In this document: one piece after another, positions 33,431-46,018 of the stretch
How the letters are laid out: the number at the start of each line of letters is the position of its first letter
Position numbering within the stretch: the stretch's first letter is position 1
Source: Corythucha ciliata
Lineage: Eukaryota > Arthropoda > Insecta > Hemiptera > Tingidae
DNA: 64,000 nt
Assembly: GCA_038030265.1 (NCBI GenBank)
Contig: CM075943.1
Coordinates: forward strand, 28,458,001 to 28,522,000
Reading direction: 5' to 3'
Notes under the pieces: generated by a model
Databases searched by the model: none
The model's input: the letters and a program-made list of their open reading frames with translations, nothing else
What the model was told of the DNA's origin: nothing
Made by a program: the position numbers and the translations under genes

Positions 33431-35200
33431 TAGAATAATTACTGTACTAACGTACAGAAGGGGCACTCCATAGAGATAAAAATGAATGGAGAAAGCTTGG
33501 GCTTGAAATTTGTTGACCGTAGTTATGGTGGGAGGTGCACCTTGTGAACCACAAAGTAACCTCAAGTCAAGTTGTTTTTTATTTACTCATGTCCACTTTG
33601 AATTTCTAGTTTTGTTCTTTTTTCCTCTAGCATGCCTAGAAATTGTCACTGTGAGTTTTTAGATTGTTTCACAGGGCATTAATAAAGTGAATAACCCACA
33701 ACTATACTCCAGAGAATCTTTATTTTAAACGGTCGGCCATGCGCGAGTTGTTGGACTTCTTTTCCGGATATTTCGACGTGCGCAAGTAGCTCCAATCCTC
33801 TTCCGGGAATCACGACAGAAGCCACCGGGAAATCCGTCACTCATGTTTTTTATTGAATACGTCATGTTTCTGAGTACGAGATAACTTGTTTTTTACTGAT
33901 GTGTTGTGTATTTTTGGGTATGTTTCTTCAGGGGTCGATCCTCTGATAGCAGGGCTAAGAAATCACGAACGTTTATTTCATATAATAATCGTTCGCAAGC
34001 AAGAAAAAAACTAATTCAGAAACATTATAATGTGTCAGCACTGCGAATGAGAAGACCCGTGGTTCGAGCACAGCGAGAACTGCATGAGTGTGGCGACTTT
34101 TGTTCAAATCCTTGTTTCGCAGCCCTCAAGAGACGGAGCGGCTCTTTCTGAACTCGTGACTGTCTCCCCCATGTAATATTTTTCCTAGTATGTTGATGGA
34201 ACGCGATCAGAGCCACTTATTTTAGAAAATAAACACCAAAATACACTTGAAAACACGGCTACGTGCCACGATCGATGACATTTACAACGAAATCGTATGA
34301 ACATCAAGTCATCCATCGCTTTAAGAACGAGAGTGTTGACGAGTTTGACTTAGTTTTTACCGAACAATTTCCCCGGAATACCCCTTGTTCATTCTAACTC
34401 GGGTTCTTTTTTTGTAATTTTGCATTAATCTCAGGGGGGAGGTGAGCATTTTTGTTGATAACCTGACGATGTAGAGGTAATTTCAATGTTCTGAAGGTGT
34501 ACTTTGGCGGCCATATTTGTGACAACCCTTCTATCCACCCCCCCCCCCAAGCCCATTCAGGCTTTCTCCAGTTATTTACCTACATGGGGCACTCTCAATA
34601 ATTGTTGGGGGTATGTGACGCTAAGTGGATAGGTTTCTTCTCGCGGGGGGCTGTTATCATTGTGTCAGGTTATGTTAGGACACCCCTCCCTTCTTGGCAT
34701 TAACCTACCCTTCACAAGCCCCATTTTAATTTCTGGTTTTTCTTTATTTTTGCATTTTAAATTCCCAGCACTTTGGCCTCTGTACATAGTAACATTGAAT
34801 ACTCGATTTTCGTAGCCACAAAATTGACAAAATGGCTAGAAAAAGCGAGGAAATAGTCGAGAAACAAAAAAAAAATCTCGTAAAAGTCTCCAAATACTTT
34901 TTGAAAATAAATGGTCGACGTCTATTTAAAACAGCAGCAAGCAAAAAAAAAGTGTTTTTATTAACAATGCTGCCACCATATGATCACTTTCTCTGTTTAC
35001 TTATTTTTAATAATATGTTACGTTGGTACGAGTCTAACGGGGAACTTCCCCCCAAATGATTCTTCCCGTCCCGCCATGAGTGTCACCCCCTGATGTCCGC
35101 GATCAAATAAGTGCCGCGGGACACTGGTGTATACGCACCTTCAGAAGTAGAGGTGTCGAGGCGAGTAAAGTCACTAATTTAAAATTCTTACTAAGGCTAA
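33431..35200. other. No gene seen
   Basis: AT-rich DNA with short open frames only. None has a recognisable domain, and codon use and length give no support for a real gene. Confidence 0.5.
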
Positions 35201-35219
35201 AAGTCAGTATAGCACTGCA

Positions 35220-36087
35220 GCGCAGGTTTCGAGGTGGTATCAACCACCAGATTGCGAGTTTCTTGTGGGAGATTCGAAATTGAAGTTTTCGGGCAAAAAA
35301 AACCGCGATAATCTACTGACGAAAGTCCGAAAATGACATTTCCGGAGGACAAGCAGCAGCGAAATTGCAACTTTGCGGAAATTGCAAGTTCGCGCCACGA
35401 AATTTCCAATGTTGGAGGATAATTTGGCTAAAATTGCAAAGTTCCGAGTTCGAGGAACGAATATCTGTGAAATTGCAGGGGAAACGGCAAATAGCCGAGC
35501 CAGCTCGAAACCCCTACCCCACCACGACCATATTGATTATTTGTGCACTTCGCTAGTGTTTCCGCTCACCCCCGTCCTCATACAGCATTCTTGGTTACGT
35601 TGATAGATGGGTAGAACTTGGGGATTTTACCCTTTATAAGCCCGTCAGATTGGAAACACCCCAAATTCTCAATTTCGCGGGTTTCATCCAATCAAACCCG
35701 TGTTTTGGGTTTTCCCCACAACTAAGCGAATTTCTCTTTTGCAAAATGCAAAAATATCGCAAAAAAGACAATTCCTTGTGGTTGATCCATTCAAAAAAGC
35801 AATTTCACGGGACCGATGCAGTCAAAAGATCAATTTCGCGGGTTTGGCTCCTTTAAAACAGCAATTTTGCGGGTTGAGCTCTTCTTTCAAGTATAAATTT
35901 CGCGCGGTGGACTCACGAGAAAAGCAATCTTCAAGGTATTCACACCTTCAAAATAAAAAGTTCCTCAGTATTGGCTCATTGCTCATTCTAAAAAGCATTT
36001 GCTCAGGTTCGGTACAGTCAAAACTATTTTCTCGGGATTAGCTCCCCCCTCACAATTAGCTGACCTGACGCTTTCATCAACCAATTT
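35220..36087 (-). repeat. F4 (inverted) followed by reverse F1 minisatellite
   Basis: The first half has units like 'gcgaaattgcaactttgcgg' and 'gaaatttccaatgttggagg'; the second has reverse F1 units like 'caatttcgcgggtttggctc' and 'caattttgcgggttgagctc'. The array is interrupted by the P-family transposon and resumes after it at 39410. Confidence 0.7.
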
Positions 36088-36095
36088 GTACCGGG

Positions 36096-39000
36096 CAAAG
36101 TCATGTAGAAAAACAAGTTGTCTCACTTACTAGAAGGCGGACTGAAGCTAAACCTGAGTTATCATTTTTGCTCCCGCTAGCAGCGCGGCGGTCCCTATTT
36201 GACATAGCTTATCCATTTTGTAGCTGTGTTTTGAGTTGTGTGATTAGAGGTGTTTGACTTTACGGAAGAAGTTTTGTTCACAATTAATTTGTTTAGGTAC
36301 TAATTTTTGCTATTGGAGTGATTTTAATTGAAAAGAAGCATGCCTAATTGCTTCCTAATTGTGAATCACTTCAGCAACACAGATTAATTTTTAGTCTTTA
36401 GTTAGGGGGTTTCACTCCGAATTATAATGTCTACTGTTTAGGTTCTACTGCTATTTTTAAAAATGTTCTTTCTCAATATTATGAATCGCTCGTCATTTAA
36501 ATTTGTGTTCAGGATAAGGTTCATAAATCTCAATGTAACCAAAACATACTATGTATCATGTAAATCTTATTTCCATCATTATGCTAATAAAAACTTTAAC
36601 ATGAAAACAACAAAAAAAACATGCTTTCCGTTGTTATACGGATTTATCTGGAAATATGTCAGACATAAAATAAGGTATTGTACACCATTTTTGCAGCAAA
36701 ATAAGGGATACAAACGCGGGAAGGCAACGCGAGGATATAGAAAGATTTAAGGACGGTGTTGTAAATAAGACAAAATTGCCTTTCAGATGAACAATATTTT
36801 TTTGAAGTATCCACATTGTTATGCCCCTAGAGATTGGTTGAATGAGCATTTTTTCTAATTTTTACTCGTCATTCAGCCTGCTGTCATTTCACACATAGCC
36901 CTAAGAAGAAGGAACGCTCATCACAAAAAACTTGCCATGGAGGCAGGCTTTCAGATGTCTGGCTGTTACAGAAAACCTTTTTTTCGTAGGTGCAGATGAC
37001 AACCAACGAAAATCATGTTATAGTATGACTCCAACTTTGCTGCATTCGAAGAACGCTGTAGTTCTCGTTGTAACTGCAAAAGCTGTGATTTCTGCAAAGG
37101 CGTGGTTTTGCATAAAGCTCTGCCTTCCTTTGCATAAAAAAGCTTAAGCCCTCCCGCTTGAAGAAATTTCAAAACAATCCATACCACTACTGTAGATATT
37201 GGTGCGAGGGGGAGTGACAGTTTCCATATGTCGTCTCGCCTCATGTGAAACATGGAATTAAATGGATGTTCGCAGGCCTCTTCACCATTCATGTGAAGGG
37301 AGCAGGCGGAAATTGTTATGGATGGGGGTTAAAGGACTAGTTTACTGTACTATTTATGCAAAAAATCATCCCTTTGTAGAAAATGATGTCCTCTTTCCAA
37401 CACCGTCATGTTTTTGTGGCCACGCATTGCTCAGATATTGAAGAAGACATGGAGAAAGCATTGATAATTATGGACCCTGTGTAGTAATACGATTTTCACT
37501 TCTCCGACACACGGTTTTTTCGGATTGATCAAGACGAGTGGCGGATGTAACAATCGTCCGAGCCCAACAAGTTTCATCCAAATATACCGGCTTCTATCTG
37601 TGTACTCTTTAATAAACCCTCCGAAAGGGTCCAACGTAACTGGAGGAGAGACTCTCAAGTCTTTGGTCTCATCCCAAGACAATGCAGCTACGTCTGAAAC
37701 GAGGAAAGCTGAAATAGATGTTATGCTCGATAGAATCTTAGATGGCCGGAGCAGGTAATGATTTATTTTCGAGCAACACTTGTAGTAAGCGTTAATGTAA
37801 CTAAGTAATCTTCGTACAGGAGACGTAGAGGAATGCCAGTATTCGTTCGTCCAATACGATGATGCCGTCGAATATTTCGCAGGTTACGTTGGAAAGAAGG
37901 CGATATCGTTCTCAGAATGTTCCGAATGCCAGGCGTCTGTTGTGGGTGAACAAGCGTCGTTAAGCGAATATTTTAAAGAACGAGATCTGTATGGAGCACT
38001 GAAGAAGCCAACGCTCGAATTAATTCAGCTTCTGCAGTATATCGAACGCCACGTAACTGCAACTAAGGACAAAGATCCCTTGCATACCGATACCGCCTTC
38101 ATTAGTGTTGTGTATTCTTTGCAGGAATCTGAAAATAATTTACCTTTAGTAGGGTGTGATAAAAAGGAACATCAGATCAGCTTCACCAAAGAAATCCTTC
38201 TTTTCTATGTTTGCACACGTATGCAATTCATGTGTAAATTTCTTAATAGAAAAGAAGGAGTCACGTGGAAGCTAAAAACTTGAGCAAGCTTTCAAAACTT
38301 AAATGAAAGAAAGTGCTCGCCTCGTGGATTTAGGGCTGCCAAATGCGGCGATACCACGTAAAAAAAAAAACGCGCCGGTAAACCCTACATCCAGAAGATG
38401 AAATTAACGAAACTTATTTTCGATTCCTCATTTACTCTTCTAAGGTGGTGAGGAAACGGGTTGAAGTATTTTAAGTAGAAGTTTTACAACGCATTATCAG
38501 TTCAGTTGAATGGAGAACTTGCATAAATCTCAGATTGGGGAGATAAGTGGTGGTTTGACATGTGATCTGAAGGATGTCAACTGAAATTGCAACCCGAAGT
38601 GCGTCTAGTCGTCTAGTGATTTTTAAGTAAGTATCTAAGTTCTTCAGATGATGATACATGGTATGAGGGCAAATGACTAGTTAATTACTTGAAAATAATT
38701 CGAAGGAACTGAAATTATTTGTTTACTGTAGCAAGAAAAATTGCCTTCCAGAAAACTCGTCTTACACCCCTCTCCCCGCACCGTGAGTATAATTTGTGAC
38801 TTGTCAAACCCCACTCAAAATGTTTCAAAATTCGCTGAATAAAATCCGACTGTGTACAATAGTATTGTAAGAGAGCCCTTTTCAAGAAAACCCATTTTTT
38901 AAAATGTGCAAGTTCCAATTAGGAAGACTCGGGCCTAAAGCTGGTAAATAGTAACAACGTTAAAAATGGGCATGCAGTCCGAAAATTGGTTCGACCCGAG

Positions 39001-39401
39001 ATGAAATAAAATGGCTTATTAATTGCTTTGATAGCCTCAATTCATTCATAATTATTTACTCAATACATTTATTTGCCGACCAAATGCAGTTTCGTACGAA
39101 ACCTACGTAAATCTGGCCTCTGGCTGGCTTTTATAATTGAAATAAATTAGTATAAACTTGAGTAAACAAATTATTCATTTGCAGTCTCGATGACAGAAGC
39201 TTATTTGCGCAAATAAATAGCTCAAAATGCAATTACACAAATTTTTAATGTGAGAAAAGTATAAGTTGTCCCATGAATTTCCGGTGTGCTAGCCCGTCAA
39301 ATAGGACCAGTGGTGCACTCTGACGGGATAAAAATTTCAAACTCACATTTGGAGTCACTTTTTTCTTTCAGTGAGACAACTTGTTTTTCTACATGACTTT
39401 G
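36096..39401 (+). mobile_element. P-family DNA transposon, 3,306 bp, complete ends
   Basis: Perfect 32-bp terminal inverted repeats starting CAAAGTCATGTAG (36096-36127 and 39370-39401). Both sides carry the 8-bp duplication GTACCGGG (36088-36095 and 39402-39409). Subterminal inverted motifs also match (CCTATTTGACATAGC / GCTAGCCCGTCAAATAGG). P elements make 8-bp GC-rich duplications and begin with CA (family knowledge), and the interior encodes a P/THAP9-like transposase remnant on the + strand. It interrupts an F1 array whose halves flank it. The unbroken ends imply a fairly recent insertion, though the transposase copy is damaged. Confidence 0.92.
37525..38283 (+). pseudogene. P/THAP9-like transposase remnant
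   Basis: First block (37590-37754): IYRLLSVYSLINPPKGSNVT then GGETLKSLVSS, ending at a possible donor GCAG|GTAATG. Second block (from about 37820): DDAVEYFAGYVGKKAIS, SECSECQ, then ALKKPTLELIQLLQYIERHV and a helical C-terminal segment to TGA at 38283. The AVEYFAGYV...C..C pattern and the GSNVTGGE step are features I associate with P-element and THAP9 transposases. The two blocks do not join in frame across the apparent intron (phase 2 against phase 1), and no intact THAP domain was found upstream, only a possible MPNC start near 36342. Probably inactive. Confidence 0.75.
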
Positions 39402-39409
39402 GTACCGGG

Positions 39410-39800
39410 CTTGGTTACTTCAAAAAATAAATTTCGAGCATCAGTTGGTTCATTTGAGACCCATTCTGCGAAAGAGATTTTAGCAAACGTAGACTTCATT
39501 GGTTTCCGAAAGAGTGAAAATCAGTAGTGACATTTCGTTTGTGAACCCATAGCCTCGAAATTTGTTTCTGAAATAGCGAAAATCCGTGTAATTGAGGTTT
39601 TGAATTGGCAACTTTCATGACATTTGAATTTGAATGAGCGACAATCTGCTAGACTCGAAATGAACGAGCCGAAATCACGAAATTCGTATTTTGAAGGAAC
39701 CGAATCCGCGATTTTAGCGTTTGAATTTGTCAAATTAGTTTTTCGATCTTCTGTGGAACTGATTTCAAAAAGTTGAAACCTACGAAATTCTGTTGATAAA
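39410..39800. repeat. F1 minisatellite, continuation after the P element
   Basis: Reverse units continue for about 60 bp ('ggttacttcaaaaaataaat'), then forward units such as 'tgaatgagcgacaatctgct' and 'gaaggaaccgaatccgcgat'. The first part is the other half of the array split by the P-family insertion. Confidence 0.6.
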
Positions 39801-40663
39801 AGGGCTGAAAGGCTTGGAGCCCCTCAAGGCCGATAGTTCTTGGCGCAAGACTCTTCTAAAGTGTGTGTGGGCTCTACAATTTGGTTTCTTTTCAATTCAA
39901 TATAAACTTTCGTTAAAATTTAGAACGTGGAAATGAGTTTTCCTTTTCTCAGCAGTAACTCTTAAGTATGATGCTCCATAATGTAAAGGAGCCTTAAGAT
40001 TGCAGACTTGTCTGTAATTTCCCGGTGGATATTGTCCTAAGACACGGGGCTTCTCTAACTATGGAGAATTCATAGAGAGAGAGCCTGGGTAAGACGGTAC
40101 CCTTTCTCGCACTCGTTCAATAATTCACCCCTAGGCAATCTCGGCTTCGTTGAATAGTTAACTTCTTTACCAAACCACCACTTTATGCCAACGCCCCACC
40201 GATTTGAGTAAGAATGAGAGAGAGAAAGAAGGAGAATAGCATAATTCATTTTACAGAAACAAATGAATTATGAGTTTCGAGGTTTATTTCAAGTTTTTCC
40301 TCGGCAACAAAGTTCAGCGCTCTTATGCGTTGCACAGAAATGATTAAGTTTATTTCATTGGAATGTTGATTCAAAATCAGAAAACCAATCCGCTCCACCA
40401 TCAACAGGTTTCGCCCTCCCTCCTTCCCATACATCCCTCACCAATTCCATAGGAACCTCACTTTCGATTTACGACTTGAATTAATTAATATAGCAATAGA
40501 GTTAGAGCGATGGAGGAAAAGAAAAGGAGTGGGCTTTTATAATTGGTGGCTAGAAGCCCCTACCTTCGATTCCATCTCAACCATCTTCTTCTACTTTTAT
40601 TTAGTTTTATTTTTATCTGTTTTTTATTCTCTCTCGCCTTTCATTCCCATTCTTTTCTCTCCT

Positions 40664-40796
40664 GGGGGTCAACCATGAGCTAGCGTAAAAATACCGTCAA
40701 AACGCGGTATCTATGGCGTTATAACATTATTTGTGATAGAGCGTCCTTAGTTACCGCTTGCGTTAATTTTTTAACGCTAGCTCATGGTTGACCCCC
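40664..40796. mobile_element. Foldback MITE a, 133 bp
   Basis: Terminal repeats GGGGGTCAACCATGAGCTAG / CTAGCTCATGGTTGACCCCC. Core GGTATCTATGGCGTTATAAC then GAGCGTCCTTAGTTACCGCT. It is followed after one base by a second MITE with a related core and a different terminus. Confidence 0.85.
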
Positions 40797-40797
40797 T

Positions 40798-40928
40798 GGG
40801 GCCTTATTCCGAGTTGTCGGGGAAAACTCACATGAGGTGGTTGCTATGGCGAGATAATACTATTTCTGATGAAGCGCCCTTGGATACCGCTTGCGGGATT
40901 ATTTCCCGACAACTCTAACTAGGGCCCC
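40798..40928. mobile_element. Foldback MITE b, ~131 bp
   Basis: Terminal repeats GGGGCCTTATTCCGAGTTGT / ACAACTCTAACTAGGGCCCC, with GTCGGG(G)AAA next. The core GCTATGGCGAGATAAT then GAAGCGCCCTTGGATACCGC matches the core of the neighbour base for base at most positions, although the ends differ. Confidence 0.8.
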
Positions 40929-42590
40929 TGTTCTGACCTTCTGATGAGGGAACGAGGAAAACGATGAGATACAGTTCTATGCCCCCCTCACCCTAATTAT
41001 TACATTCGGCTGTTTTTAGACCCTGCAAACAGATTGTTCAACAGTAACAAACTCAACATAGTCCCTTCCTCACTCGAGATAATAATAAAACACAAGGCCC
41101 TCACTGGTTCGCGCGAGACATTATTCAAATGATTAGATCTTATAATCGTGACGGCAAGAAAGTAAGAGAGGCGTGTATGAAAATGGCCGAAGTCTTTAAG
41201 GAGAGCGTTCGAGCCGCCTCGTTATTGTATACAGAAGCTCTAGATAGTAATTACATGGACAGATTAAATATCTAATGAAATTTCGTGCCTTTTAAAGAGA
41301 GATTATTGCCGTTCGTCTAATTTATAATGGAAAGTAAAGTGTTCTAAAATGGGAGAGACAATTTTAATTGCCGCGAATTTATACGAGAAAGAAAACTAAG
41401 CCGAGTTCACACTTTCATACCGGTACTGTTTGTTTTCCAGCTAAAGATTGAGGAGCACTCAACACTCCATTTCAATATAACAAGATAAACTACGGGTGCG
41501 GGTAAACGTCACGTTTGAAATCACAGTACTAAAAACCGCCGGGTTATAGGTATTTTTGTGTAGTAATCCATTATACAAACGTTCCTCCTCTATAACTCCT
41601 ACTTCTCCTCACCATTACGTATTATACAATTTTGATTGCCGTGCATTAGCTTCGATCGAAAGATCAAGATACCTAAAACGGGGCCCGAGCTAAGAAATTA
41701 CCGCTTACAGTACTACATTTATATGGTAATTCGAAAAGAAGAACCGTCTCCCGAGAGAGAAAAGCATCAATCATAGCACCCTTTTTCCCTCTGTTCCACC
41801 TGCACTGTTATTATTTTAACAAACCTTCTTATTATCAATATTTTATTGGACCCAATCATTTAATAAAAAGGATAAAAAAAATATTCCAATTTAAACGGCG
41901 GATGCAACATCAGCTTTATGTTTTATAAATTATAAAGAAGGCGGGGGTAGTTGTTCCTTGGGCATAGTTTCAGGTTATATCTATGGACTTTGGATTTGCA
42001 GGGGTTGCCACAAAGGAAAAAAAAAAAAAAAAAAAAATTGCGCGTTTGGCTCATTCAGAAAACTAACTGTCGTACATTTTGGCTATTTCCACCAAAATCG
42101 CACAATTGGGTTCTTCATTAGTATATGGGGCAGTCAACAAGGTGGCAGACGTTCGCATGGTCCACTAAAAACGTGCCAAAGCAAGGCCAAACGGCGGCAT
42201 TACAGGAAGAACCCCTTCAACGACTCCTCTATACATGATCACAACCCGTTACCCCACGTCGATAAACCAAATGGTACGCGGATCCGTCAAATCTTACGCT
42301 GAAAATCACCCATGAGCTCAAGTGACCGTTTTTCTTAGAAACGGTCAAAAAAGGTGATTTTGCCTTTTTTATCCCGTGTTTTGAGCCCATTTTTGACCAT
42401 TCGTATTAGGAGAGAATCGGATATGTTGATAACGTAACGTTCCCTTGGGTGCGTTCGTCCGGCCGGCTTTGTTCTTGAATTATAGGCATGGTCTGAGGTA
42501 GGTATAGTATACTCATAAATTTCTTCAGACCGGAACAATTTGAAAAAATGGTCCGAAGCCGTGAAGAAGAAGTGAAAAAAACTGCAAATT
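40929..42590. other. No gene seen
   Basis: AT-rich DNA with an A-run near 42020 and an inverted pair around 42330-42360 (ACGGTCAAAAAAGG and similar). No open frame has a recognisable domain. Confidence 0.5.
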
Positions 42591-42599
42591 TATTTTTTA

Positions 42600-43000
42600 A
42601 AAACGCAAGACCCTCAGCATTTTGGGTTTGAAAGCAAAATTGCTTTTTTAATTAGTCAAAAAAATAAGCGATTTGGTTATTTCAATAAGACAATCCCGCA
42701 AAATTGGTAATTTGAGTCAGGCAACGCCGCAAAGTTGCTTTATGAATGGGTGAACTCCGGAAAATAGGTATTGCTTTTTATTTGATACCCGAAATTGCTG
42801 TTTTACGCTAGCCAGCTCAGCGAAATTGGATTATAATCAGTTAATCCCTTGAAATTTCATTTCTGAAGATAACAGACCCACCAATTGACTTTTCGAGTGT
42901 GAAGAACCCGCAAATTTAGTATTTTATGGATGAGTCTATCCTGCGAAATTGGTTTTAAATGGGCCGACCCTGCTGAGCCATATCCGCGAAATTCGGTCCA
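42600..43000 (+). repeat. F1 minisatellite array
   Basis: Units such as 'gtcaggcaacgccgcaaagt', 'gaatgggtgaactccggaaa' and 'agccagctcagcgaaattgg'. Confidence 0.75.
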
Positions 43001-43791
43001 TTAGTGTGACGTCATATCCAGAAGGTAGTATAACCATAAACAATGTACATATAAACAAACATTGCCGAACTGTGGAAATGGCGTTCAGTCGGCCAATCAT
43101 GAGAGCAGTATTTGGGGAGGGGATTTGCGGATTGTGAAAAATCTAGCCCAGAGTCCCATACAATTTGAAGGATCCTATGCCGATCTGTTCAGTTCTCATG
43201 CTCATAGGGAAGGAAATTTCTCATGAGGGACTGCCAGACACGTGCAACATCTAGTTACCGGCCGGTTAGTGGATGTCAGCGAAGATTGACAGCACACGGT
43301 GTGGACCACGCAAAAGTGGGCGTTGTCAGGTGAGACTGTGGGGGACTGACGGGTACTCTGAAAAGAGTATAGAGTTTCACACTGCATAGGCATCCAAGTG
43401 CGACAATGAATAGGTTCATCGTTTCCCTAAAAAGAAGGACTGGATGGGAAACTAGAAGTTGATGCCCGACCTTGGGAGAATTGAGCTGGAGGGATCCTGC
43501 TTGCCCATCCTTGGGCAAACGTGGTGAATCGACCGCTGAAATTTTGTTGGGTAGCGGGGACGCTGCTTGTTGAGGAGGAGGGATTCCAGCTTCTTAGCGT
43601 TGATCAGTACATGGGCAGTGGAAAATAATAATATGTGCAGCGCTGTTTAGGTTTGGTTAGAATTGCAAGGGCACGTATCAAAATCACGGGGCTTGCAGAA
43701 GTACTGTTGGCTTTAGCTTGTTGTATGTCCTATAAGAATTCGAGAGTTTGCTTACTACTCCACAACATAATAAAGACTGTTCCGTAGGTCT

Positions 43792-43926
43792 GTTCCAGCG
43801 AGGTGTTTCGAATATGTTCGGAGCAGAGTTGCCATGAGACAGCCAATAAAATTCAAGATTATTACATTTTATTGGCTGGTCTCATGGGAACTCTGCTCCG
43901 AACATGTTCCAAACACCTTGCCAGAG
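43792..43926. mobile_element. Foldback MITE, ~135 bp
   Basis: Arms of about 60 bp: GAGGTGTTTCGAATATGTTC, GGAGCAGAGTTGCCATGAGA, CAGCCAATAAAAT and the reverse complement after a short loop. Arms differ at a few positions. The target duplication is not obvious. Confidence 0.85.
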
Positions 43927-44279
43927 CAAACACCTATATGTATTTACTCAATTGATAAGACAACTAGAACAAATGCACGTACTGCGCTCAATCAGCTGAA
44001 GTGACAACAAATCAAGAGACGAGAAAGCAGGAGAAAGCTTTACAAAAATATAAAAATAGGTTCTTCAATTCACTTCCACACTGACCCAATGTTACGCAAC
44101 ATGAATCCGAGAATCCCATATTTCCGTTGGGATCAAAAAAATATTCAAAAATACTAACCCGCAACACATGATATTCTATACACAAAGAGTCGACTGTGCC
44201 CCGACTCAGCCAAAACTCACGCGATATTCATATCTAGACACAAAGAATCGACTCAAAGAGTCCCAGTGTGTACTAGGCT

Positions 44280-44620
44280 TAATAAGCCAAAACCACGAAA
44301 TTTGGCTCTGTAGGTGTCAAAGCCACGAAATTCATACTTCAAAAGAGCCCAAACCACGCAATTGCTTTATATGACGGACGCAAGACCGAGAAATTTCTTT
44401 TTTTTAATGCGTCAGCTACGTGAAATTGGATTTTCGAAGGGATGAATTCCGTCCCGAAACGGGCCTTTGTGGGAGGTCAATTCTGCGAATTGGGTTTTTT
44501 AAGAGAGTGAAATCCACGAAATTGGGTTCTGTGCGAAATTTGGGCATTGAAAATTCAAAACCCACGGAATCGATTTTATAAGTGCAAATATCCGCGAAAT
44601 TGGGCTCTAAAGGGATGCGC
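44280..44620 (+). repeat. F1 minisatellite array ending at a T-run
   Basis: Units such as 'aagccaaaaccacgaaattt', 'gcccaaaccacgcaattgc' and 'gcaaatatccgcgaaattgg'. It is followed by an uninterrupted T-run (44622-44649). Confidence 0.75.
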
Positions 44621-44834
44621 GTTTTTTTTTTTTTTTTTTTTTTTTTTTTATCGTGGCAGCGTGTATGGGCCATTCTTATGGTCATTTTTTCCTCGACGGC
44701 TCTATAAGTGGACGTCGCAGTGTCAAAAATTAAACATTGCCTTGTTCTTGGTTTTAACCGTTTTTATCGATTCCAGAGCGGCCCATCGAGGTGTTTGTGC
44801 GTTGTTCGTAGAGAAAGTTTACGAGCATGTCCAT

Positions 44835-46018
44835 GTCTGAAATTGAGAAAAAGCGCAAACGGCCAGTTTTTACATGTAATCCTTACGCGGCTAAAATTGT
44901 GGAAAAACCCCATAGGGCCACACTCTGAAACCAATCTTAACCTTTAGGTCTCCTTAAAACGCTTCGAAACAGAAGACACAATTTTATAAACCATCTCATT
45001 TTCAACTCCCTAATGGCGTTATCCAATCAGTGCAATACACTCGTATGGTGTAAATTTTTCCACCCGTCCTCTCTGAATTCAAACATATGTTTATGGAGCT
45101 GCACTACGCTTGTGTAGTTCGTTGAATGGAAATCGCCAGGAGTTAAGGCTTCGTAAAGGTGGGTTTCTGAATACGGCCCTAATTTGACTATAAAGTTAGG
45201 CGCTATTTGCTATTCTGAAGGCTAGTTCTCGGCTAAACTTGAGAACGCGTGCTAATGTGGTGTTTTCGGGGCAAGTACGCTCCTAGAATTACGAAAAAGT
45301 GGTTTTTCTGAGATAAAATTGAGAAAGGGCGCTTATTTGCGGTTGCTCGATTCAACTTCCAGTGCAAAATTAAGAGAAAATCGACTATTCACGGTTAATG
45401 ATGTCCTCCCTGTGGAGGAATCCACGCGATTTAACGGCTAGATTTTCATCGAACAGATAGGGCGTTTTTCACTGTAAACTCTCAAGACGCTAAACGCTGA
45501 AATCATACGACCCCCGGTCACGTATTGACGTGGCATGACGGCTATAACTTTGCAAAAATGCTAGGGACTGTTCTCTGGGCAAGTCCGCTGCTCAATGCGT
45601 TAATTCATTGCTGTATGTGAAAACAAAATTGCTGCTAAAATGTGTAAAAACGCTATTTGTCGCCCACAACTGAGTGAAATACCGTTACCAAAGTTGAACA
45701 ACTAAGAATTAAGAACAATTAAGAAAAAACGCTAATTCGCAATGAAAATTGGGAAAACGCCAATTCACGGTTTCTGCGGGGACAATTTCGTGATGGCTGA
45801 AATAATGAAAACCACGACCACACCACTCAATTTAAAAAAGGCTTTTACTTCCATAAATTATCTTCGCACAACAACAATACAATCCGAATAAAATTGTGAA
45901 AATTCCATGAATAAAATTGATAACGCTATGTAATTATTATATTTCTTGTTTATTTAGAGGCTACAAGGGGCCTCATGAGCATTCTAGCCCCGGGCCCTAA
46001 CGTCTAGTTACGCCACCG
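44835..46018 (-). repeat. F2 minisatellite with GGGCCCGGG-family terminus (reverse)
   Basis: Reverse F2 units ('ctgaaattgagaaaaagcgc', 'gataaaattgagaaagggcg', 'aattgggaaaacgccaattc') lead to a terminal block TTTAGAGGCTACAAGGGGCC, CCCCGGGCCC and TTACGCCACCG. This is the mirror image of the 29765 arrangement, supporting one transposon family made of terminus plus F2 body. Confidence 0.6.

Noticed and set aside
36463..36750. 95-codon frame inside the P-family element
   Set aside because: AT-rich, Lys/Phe/Asn-heavy and without transposase motifs. Probably chance.
43190..43550. Possible protein-coding exon on the minus strand
   Set aside because: Two overlapping frames of 60-80 codons with no motif and no splice context.
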